Assembly: GCA_019136175.1 (NCBI GenBank) | Contig: JAGVUS010000468.1 | Span: 1-11,012, forward strand | DNA from: Chloroflexota bacterium | GTDB lineage: Bacteria; Chloroflexota; Anaerolineae; Anaerolineales; Anaerolineaceae | Reading direction: 5' to 3' | Length of the DNA: 11,012 bases | Shown: positions 6,790 through 11,012 of the stretch, piece after piece | Numbering within the stretch: position 1 is the stretch's first letter | Layout of the letters: each line of letters starts with the position of its first letter | The notes under the pieces: generated by a model | Told to the model about the DNA's origin: nothing | Databases searched by the model: none | What the model saw: the letters and a program-made list of their open reading frames with translations, nothing else | Translations under genes and position numbers: made by a program

Positions 6790-8022
6790 TTATTCTCCCA
6801 GGTAATCCCGCAATTTCCTGCGAATGGATGGATGGCGAAGCCGGCTAAGAGCCTGTGCTTCAATTTGGCGAACCCGTTCCCGTGTAACGCCCATTTTTCT
6901 GCCCACTTCTTCAAGCGTATACGCCTGCCCATCCAGCAGTCCATATCTTAGTTGAAGGATGCGAACCTCGCGCGGCGGGAGCGTATTTAAAATCTCTTCA
7001 AGATGTTCCTGTAAAAGATTGTAAGTCACCATCTCGTCAGGTGGCGGAGCTTCGTCATCCTCAATAAAATCACCCAGTACAGAATCTTCTTCATCATCTG
7101 TTGGGGTTTCCAGGGATAGTGGACGTCTGGCAACCTGGATCATGTTTTCCACTTTTTTGGGTGGAACATCCAGTGCCTCAGCAAGTTCTTCCACGCTGGG
7201 GTCTCTTCCCAACCGCTGGGTCAATTGATGCTGAACGCGCAATAATTTATTAATCTGGTCGCCCATATGGACCGGTACGCGAATTGTGCGTCCCTGGTCT
7301 GCAATTGCCCGGGTGACTGCCTGCCGGATCCACCAGGTGGCGTACGTGGAAAACTTGTGTCCCCTGCGATAATCAAATTTTTTGGTAGCCCGAATTAATC
7401 CAATATTCCCTTCCTGGATCAAATCCAGGAAAGGAACCCCGCGCCCCATGTATTTTTTTGCGACCGAGATGACAAGCCGGGAATTTGCAGTGATCAAATG
7501 TTCCCTGGCGGCCCAACCATCTTCAATCAATCTACGGAGTTCCAGGCGGCGTTTTGTGCTAACATTTCCCCGCGCTAATTCTTCACGAGCCATTCGACCG
7601 CGCTCAATCCGTTGAGCAAGGTCCACTTCCTCTTCTGCTGTCAGAAGGGGGACGCGACTGACTTCCTTCAGGTATAAACCGATTGTGTCGTCTGTATCGA
7701 TATTTTCCAGATCATCCAGTTGAACATCCCTGGGGGCTGCTTCGCGGCTTTCTTCTGATGCGCCCCCTTCTTCTGTAACCAATTCATCTTCGCTTGGTTC
7801 AACAAGGAGAGCTTCATCCTCGACATAAGGGATGCCGGCAGCCATCAGAGCAGCGAATGCTTCCTCCAATTGCTCAACTTCCTGTTCGGCATCCGGAAAG
7901 AAATGTAATATATCGTCTATGGTTACGTAAGTTTTTTGGCGACCAAGCTCAATCAGCCTGGCGATCGCTGGGTATTCTTCATCGTCGTCGTCAATGATGT
8001 TTATTATTAATGGGTTATCCAT
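6790..8022 (-). CDS. rpoD: Primary (housekeeping) RNA polymerase sigma factor, RpoD/SigA type
   Basis: This 410-residue group 1 sigma-70 factor directs RNA polymerase to -35/-10 promoters. Residues about 15-65 resemble a short region 1.1. Residues 67-112 are a very acidic linker. Region 1.2 begins TIGLYLKEVSRVPLLTAEEE (113-132). Region 2 includes NSRLVISVAKKYMGRGVPFL (180-199), DLIQEGNIGLIRA (200-212) and the -10-recognising and melting segment FSTYATWWIRQAVTRAIADQ (224-243). Region 3 includes RTIRVPVHMGDQINKL (245-260). Region 4 includes LPPREVRILQLRYGLLDGQ (348-366) and the -35-binding helix-turn-helix TLEEVGRKMGVTRERVRQIE (369-388). Region 1.2 and the full-length layout favour a primary factor over a stress sigma. 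The ATG at 8022 has a weak, distant GAGGAT (8035-8040, 12 nt away), and no better start is visible. The gene is divergent from hppA and ends at its own terminator. Confidence 0.95.
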   Translation of the reverse strand: MDNPLIINIIDDDDEEYPAIARLIELGRQKTYVTIDDILHFFPDAEQEVEQLEEAFAALMAAGIPYVEDEALLVEPSEDELVTEEGGASEESREAAPRDVQLDDLENIDTDDTIGLYLKEVSRVPLLTAEEEVDLAQRIERGRMAREELARGNVSTKRRLELRRLIEDGWAAREHLITANSRLVISVAKKYMGRGVPFLDLIQEGNIGLIRATKKFDYRRGHKFSTYATWWIRQAVTRAIADQGRTIRVPVHMGDQINKLLRVQHQLTQRLGRDPSVEELAEALDVPPKKVENMIQVARRPLSLETPTDDEEDSVLGDFIEDDEAPPPDEMVTYNLLQEHLEEILNTLPPREVRILQLRYGLLDGQAYTLEEVGRKMGVTRERVRQIEAQALSRLRHPSIRRKLRDYLGE

Positions 8023-8058
8023 AAATTAATCAGTATCCTCACAAATTGAAAGCTCGTA

Positions 8059-8088
8059 ATTATAATCCAAGTTTTCTGGAAATGTCCT
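8059..8088 (-). promoter_or_regulatory. Candidate promoter of the sigma factor gene
   Basis: On the minus strand a perfect TATAAT (8059-8064) is preceded by AGGACA (8083-8088, four of six matches to TTGACA) with an 18-nt spacer. Transcription would start near 8052, giving a leader of about 30 nt that contains the GAGGAT ribosome site. Confidence 0.5.
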
Positions 8089-8271
8089 AAACAGAATACA
8101 CGGTTTTAACCTTAAAAGCAATACCTTCATATCGTTATGGTGTTGATATTAAGATAAATGTCATTAACAGATCACCGCCAGAACGACTACACCATGAACA
8201 CGATTATTCTATGCCATTCATTCCGCCCTTTCAAAGGTTGAATTCAAATAAAGAGCACCGACGATACAGTC

Positions 8272-8301
8272 TTGCCAATCTGATGTTTTTGTGTTTATAA
8301 T
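8272..8301 (+). promoter_or_regulatory. Orphan plus-strand promoter-like element
   Basis: TTGCCA (8272-8277) and TATAAT (8296-8301) are 18 nt apart; a second TATAAT overlaps at 8301-8306. It could be a distal hppA promoter with a leader of about 170 nt, or drive a small RNA. It is bracketed by the inverted half-sites CTTGCCAA (8271-8278) and TTGGCAAG (8317-8324). The predicted transcript would begin with a 7-bp hairpin at 8311-8332. Confidence 0.4.
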
Positions 8302-8376
8302 ATAATGTCGGTCTATTTGGCAAGGAATAGACTATACAACGATTTTCAACCAAATTCAATATATTTCTAAAATTCT

Positions 8377-8396
8377 CACCAAATACTAATTTGGTG
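8377..8396. repeat. Operator-like palindrome upstream of the hppA promoter
   Basis: CACCAAAT-N4-ATTTGGTG is a perfect 8-bp inverted repeat with a 4-nt centre, ending 22 nt before the hppA -35 hexamer. A further half-site ACCAAAT lies at 8349-8355. The size and position suit a dimeric regulator binding site; no regulator gene is in the window. As RNA it could instead be a hairpin. Confidence 0.45.
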
Positions 8397-8418
8397 CTAT
8401 TTACGTTTCGCAATTGAA

Positions 8419-8446
8419 TTGACATTCTTATAATTGTGAGTAAAAT
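8419..8446 (+). promoter_or_regulatory. Promoter of hppA
   Basis: A perfect TTGACA (8419-8424) and TAAAAT (8441-8446) are separated by 16 nt. Transcription would start near 8453, leaving a leader of about 29 nt with a strong GGAGG (8472-8476), 5 nt before the ATG. This is the best promoter in the window and fits the sigma-70 consensus recognised by the neighbouring sigma factor. Confidence 0.7.
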
Positions 8447-8481
8447 ACTCCTATCTTAAATCTTATTTCCCGGAGGAAAGC

Positions 8482-10767
8482 ATGGATATTTTTGGCTTGG
8501 TAGAACGTGGATTGAAGACCCCGTTCGAGCAACTCGCGATTCTTGGTGTGCTTGTCACTGCATTTATCAGCCTGTTGTATGCATGGCTCCTGAGGAAAAA
8601 TGTCCTTAAGAAGGACAAAGGGACTCCCAAAATGCAGGAGGTGTGGGATGCAATTCGTATTGGGGCTGACAGCTATTTAAGTCGCCAATTAAAAACCATT
8701 CTCCCCGCAATCATTCTCTTGTGTATTGCATTATTCCTCAGTGTGAATATTGTTGCACCAACCGAGGAGGCACTGGAGAGGTTTGGGTCCGAAGAAAGCG
8801 CCAGGTTATGGATTTCCATTGGTCGGGCGGTTGCATTCATCATGGGCGCAACATTTTCGATGTTGGTTGGTCAACTTGGGATGCGAATGGCAATCCAGGC
8901 AAGTGTGCGGTCTGCATCAGCGGCTCGGAGAAGTTTTAATGAATCTCTCTCGATTGCCTATTATGCGGGCACAATCACCGGCATGTTGACGGATGGCTTG
9001 GGGTTGTTTGGTGGAACAATCATCTTTATTATTTTTGGAAAAGCCGCCCCAGATGCTCTCTTGGGATTTGGCTTTGGCGGCACACTGATTGCCTTATTCA
9101 TGCGGGTGGGCGGCGGTATTTATACCAAGGCTGCCGATGTTGGTGCTGACCTGGTGGGCAAAGTAGAACGGGATATTCCGGAGGACGATCCCCGAAATGC
9201 TGCAGTCATTGCCGACCTGGTTGGTGATAACGTTGGTGACTGTGCTGGTATGGCAGCTGATATCTTTGAAAGCTATGAGGTTACCATTGTATCTGCTTTG
9301 ATTCTTGGTTTGGTATTGTTTAATTCCACCCATGAAATCAAGTGGATTGTTTACCCGCTGATCATTCGGGCAATTGGTGTGATCAGTTCCATTCTTGGGA
9401 CGTTCACTGTTCCCATCTGGGAAAAATTCCCCATCAAATTCCTGCGAGCACACGATGCTGAAGAAGCCATGTTCCGCTCGTATGAAGTATCCAGTATTAA
9501 CACAATCTTGTGGTCATTCATTCTTGCCTGGTTATATGCAAATGAGATTCAACTTGCCCTTCTTACAACAATTGGCGTTGGTTTGGCTGTTGCCTTTAAC
9601 CCATTAACTTCATACTTTACAGCCACAAAGAAACCACCAGTCAAGGAGATTGTTAAGGCGACTGATACCGGACCGGCAACGACCATTTTGGCTGGTCTTG
9701 GCGTTGGGATGGAATCGTCTGTATGGGCATTGGTTGTGATTGTGATCTCATTTGTCCTTGCCATCTTAATTTATGATGTCAAAGGCGCCGACTATGTTCT
9801 TTATGGCGTTGCAATGATTGGGATTGGCATGCTTAGTCACACAGGGAATAACGTGGCGATGGATTCCTATGGACCCATCTCGGATAATGCAAATGGAATT
9901 GCGGAGATGGCATGGCACGACCAGAAGGATCCGGAGACCAAAAAAGCCCGCCAGATTATGGCGGACCTGGATGCCGTTGGCAATACAACCAAGGCGATTA
10001 CCAAGGGGGTTGCCATTGCATCCGCTGTAATTGCGGCTGTTTCCCTGTTTGCTTCATTTATTGCAGATATCAACAAGGTAGCTCCCGGTGTTCTTGACGC
10101 CATTCGTATCTCTGACACCAAGGTGTTCGTGGGATTCCTGTTGGGTGGTGCTTTGCCATGGCTGTTTAGTTCCCTCTCCATCAAGGCAGTAGCCCGGGCA
10201 GCAGCCCAGGTTGTCGAAGAGGTTCGCGAACAATTCCGGGATAAAGCTGTTTGGGAAGGTACCAAGAAACCTGATTATGGAAAAGTAGTGGGTATCTCGA
10301 CCCGATCTGCCCAAAAGGAATTGATTCCCCTGGCGACCATTTCGGTTCTCCTTCCTCTGGTTGTTGGGATGGTTCTTAAAGTGGAGGCACTGGGAGGTTT
10401 CCTGGCGGGCGTCATTCTAAGCGGGCAATTGCTGGCTGTGTTTATGGCAAATGCTGGTGGTGCATGGGATAACGCCAAGAAGTCCATTGAGGATGAAGAA
10501 GCCGATCCTGCCGCTAATACCGGTAAAGGATCTGAACGTCACAAAGCCGGTGTTGTTGGCGACACAGTTGGTGATCCACTGAAGGACACTGCAGGTCCCG
10601 CACTGAATCCCATGATCAAGGTGGTTAATCTGGTATCCTTGCTTGCTGCACCAATTATTGTCCAACAAAGCCAACTTGGTTTTTGGGGTTGGGCTTTGGC
10701 GGTGGCAATGTTTGTTGCCGTGGTCTGGGCGATTCGGAAGAGCAATAAACCTACTTCATTAAGTTAA
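8482..10767 (+). CDS. hppA: Membrane-bound proton-pumping pyrophosphatase (K+-independent type)
   Basis: This 761-residue integral membrane enzyme hydrolyses pyrophosphate and pumps ions out of the cytoplasm. The length and many hydrophobic segments fit the 16-helix family. The first acidic site is seen in GGIYTKAADVGADLVGKVE (211-229) and VGDNVGDCAGMAAD (247-260). Other family blocks are GPISDNANGIAEM (464-476) and ANAGGAWDNAKK (656-667). The second acidic site is GDTVGDPLKDTAGP (693-706), preceded by GKGSERHKAGVV. In GNTTKAITKG (500-509) the fifth residue is Lys504; K+-dependent members have Ala there (GNTTAA), and the Lys side chain takes the place of the K+ ion. This marks a K+-independent enzyme, a group known to pump H+. 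The enzyme would capture energy from pyrophosphate made in biosynthesis. Promoter, ribosome site and a bidirectional terminator bracket the gene, so it is probably monocistronic. Confidence 0.98.
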   Translation: MDIFGLVERGLKTPFEQLAILGVLVTAFISLLYAWLLRKNVLKKDKGTPKMQEVWDAIRIGADSYLSRQLKTILPAIILLCIALFLSVNIVAPTEEALERFGSEESARLWISIGRAVAFIMGATFSMLVGQLGMRMAIQASVRSASAARRSFNESLSIAYYAGTITGMLTDGLGLFGGTIIFIIFGKAAPDALLGFGFGGTLIALFMRVGGGIYTKAADVGADLVGKVERDIPEDDPRNAAVIADLVGDNVGDCAGMAADIFESYEVTIVSALILGLVLFNSTHEIKWIVYPLIIRAIGVISSILGTFTVPIWEKFPIKFLRAHDAEEAMFRSYEVSSINTILWSFILAWLYANEIQLALLTTIGVGLAVAFNPLTSYFTATKKPPVKEIVKATDTGPATTILAGLGVGMESSVWALVVIVISFVLAILIYDVKGADYVLYGVAMIGIGMLSHTGNNVAMDSYGPISDNANGIAEMAWHDQKDPETKKARQIMADLDAVGNTTKAITKGVAIASAVIAAVSLFASFIADINKVAPGVLDAIRISDTKVFVGFLLGGALPWLFSSLSIKAVARAAAQVVEEVREQFRDKAVWEGTKKPDYGKVVGISTRSAQKELIPLATISVLLPLVVGMVLKVEALGGFLAGVILSGQLLAVFMANAGGAWDNAKKSIEDEEADPAANTGKGSERHKAGVVGDTVGDPLKDTAGPALNPMIKVVNLVSLLAAPIIVQQSQLGFWGWALAVAMFVAVVWAIRKSNKPTSLS

Positions 10768-10779
10768 CAAAAATCTGTA

Positions 10780-10821
10780 GACTTAAAAACAGCCGAATGA
10801 AAATCCGGCTGTTTTTAAGTC
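10780..10821. terminator. Bidirectional terminator between hppA and the DegV-family gene
   Basis: Arms at 10780-10795 (GACTTAAAAACAGCCG) and 10806-10821 form a perfect 16-bp stem with a 10-nt loop. Each 5' arm carries an A-tract and each 3' arm a T-tract (CTGTTTTTAAG), so the hairpin can stop transcription from either side. It begins 12 nt after the hppA stop and ends 18 nt beyond the stop of the convergent DegV-family gene. Confidence 0.9.
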
Positions 10822-10839
10822 ATTGGATGAGAAAATGAA

Positions 10840-11012
10840 CTATTCGGTTTGGTTTAATTGGGGATATGCTTTGGGTGTTTTGGCAAAAAAACTGACAGCC
10901 AGGCATCCAGGTCCTGCGTGTGTAATTATCGCTGGAGGAAGGCGGAAAACAGGAATATGGTTAATCCCTAAATCTCCCTTGATTTCTTCAACCAGCAAGG
11001 ATGCTTCCTGAG
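10840..11012 (-). CDS. DegV family protein, C-terminal end (5' part outside window)
   Basis: The last 56 residues of a minus-strand gene enter from the right edge and end at TAG (10840-10842). The visible peptide includes ASLLVEEIKGDLGI, then VFRLPPAIITHAGPGCLAV and SFFAK. The HAGPGCLAVSFF stretch matches the conserved C-terminal H-(T/A)-G-P-G-x-L-x-x-x-F/Y signature of DegV proteins, which bind fatty acids; in several bacteria the family supplies fatty acids to fatty acid kinase. The preceding LVEEIK helix and Pro-rich strand also fit that fold. A tail of about 12 residues (TPKAYPQLNQTE) follows. The call rests on a short fragment, and the fatty-acid-binding pocket is out of view. Confidence 0.8.
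   Translation of the reverse strand, partial: QEASLLVEEIKGDLGINHIPVFRLPPAIITHAGPGCLAVSFFAKTPKAYPQLNQTE

Larger units (their letters stand above)
8023..8481. other. 459-bp divergent intergenic region between sigma factor and hppA
   Basis: I find no convincing gene here. The region holds a sigma-gene promoter near its left end, a good hppA promoter near its right end, and a third plus-strand promoter-like element in the middle. It also has several inverted repeats and four copies of the motif CCAAAT/ATTTGG between 8315 and 8394. It is AT-rich relative to the flanking genes. A minus-strand open frame at 8231-8425 lacks a recognisable product and is probably chance. Confidence 0.7.

Noticed and set aside
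8231..8425. A 64-codon minus-strand open frame in the sigma factor-hppA gap
   Set aside because: No good ribosome site, no recognisable motif, and it overlaps promoter-like elements and palindromes. Its stop-free length is modest for AT-rich sequence.
10823..11011. A 62-codon plus-strand open frame at the right edge
   Set aside because: The opposite strand reads as a DegV C-terminus ending in a stop just before a bidirectional terminator, which explains the stretch better.
1..11012. CRISPR arrays, tRNA or rRNA genes, insertion sequences, riboswitches
   Set aside because: No regularly spaced direct repeats, cloverleaf, conserved rRNA segments, transposase or known aptamer consensus was seen when reading both strands by eye.

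Overview
The window is a chromosomal segment that is mostly housekeeping, from a bacterium with moderate base composition (GC not computed). The combination of a group 1 sigma factor with a short acidic region 1.1, a K+-independent membrane pyrophosphatase, and a very large acidic TPR protein with repeated P-x-W motifs resembles Chloroflexota of the Anaerolineae type. That placement is inference from protein character and has not been searched. There are no rRNAs, tRNAs, CRISPR arrays, insertion sequences or phage genes that I can recognise.

Layout. Positions 1-784 (minus) hold the N-terminal, membrane-domain part of a type I ABC exporter; its ATPase domain lies beyond the left edge. Positions 895-2655 (minus) encode a 586-residue protein of unknown function, with a C-terminal part resembling nucleoside phosphorylases and a long unrecognised N-terminal part. 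After a 16-bp-stem terminator-like hairpin come ndk (2772-3230, minus, TTG start) and, 20 nt upstream of it, a 1141-residue TPR protein (3251-6676, minus); these two look like an operon. A strong intrinsic terminator (6746-6784) separates them from the primary sigma factor gene (6790-8022, minus). A 459-bp divergent intergenic region (8023-8481) carries the sigma-factor promoter, a good hppA promoter, a third promoter-like element and several inverted repeats. hppA (8482-10767, plus) encodes a membrane pyrophosphatase. A bidirectional terminator (10780-10821) separates it from the convergent C-terminal end of a DegV-family gene (10840 to the right edge, minus).

How the genes relate. Ndk makes NTPs. 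HppA recovers energy from the pyrophosphate released when NTPs are polymerised. The unknown protein has a nucleoside-phosphorylase-like region. A nucleotide/phosphate theme is therefore possible, but the genes sit in at least four separate transcription units and no single pathway is shown. The two least explained items are the nucleoside-phosphorylase-like protein and the TPR protein, whose roughly 770-residue acidic linker carries about 18 tryptophan-centred short motifs. I do not see a clear new multi-gene system.
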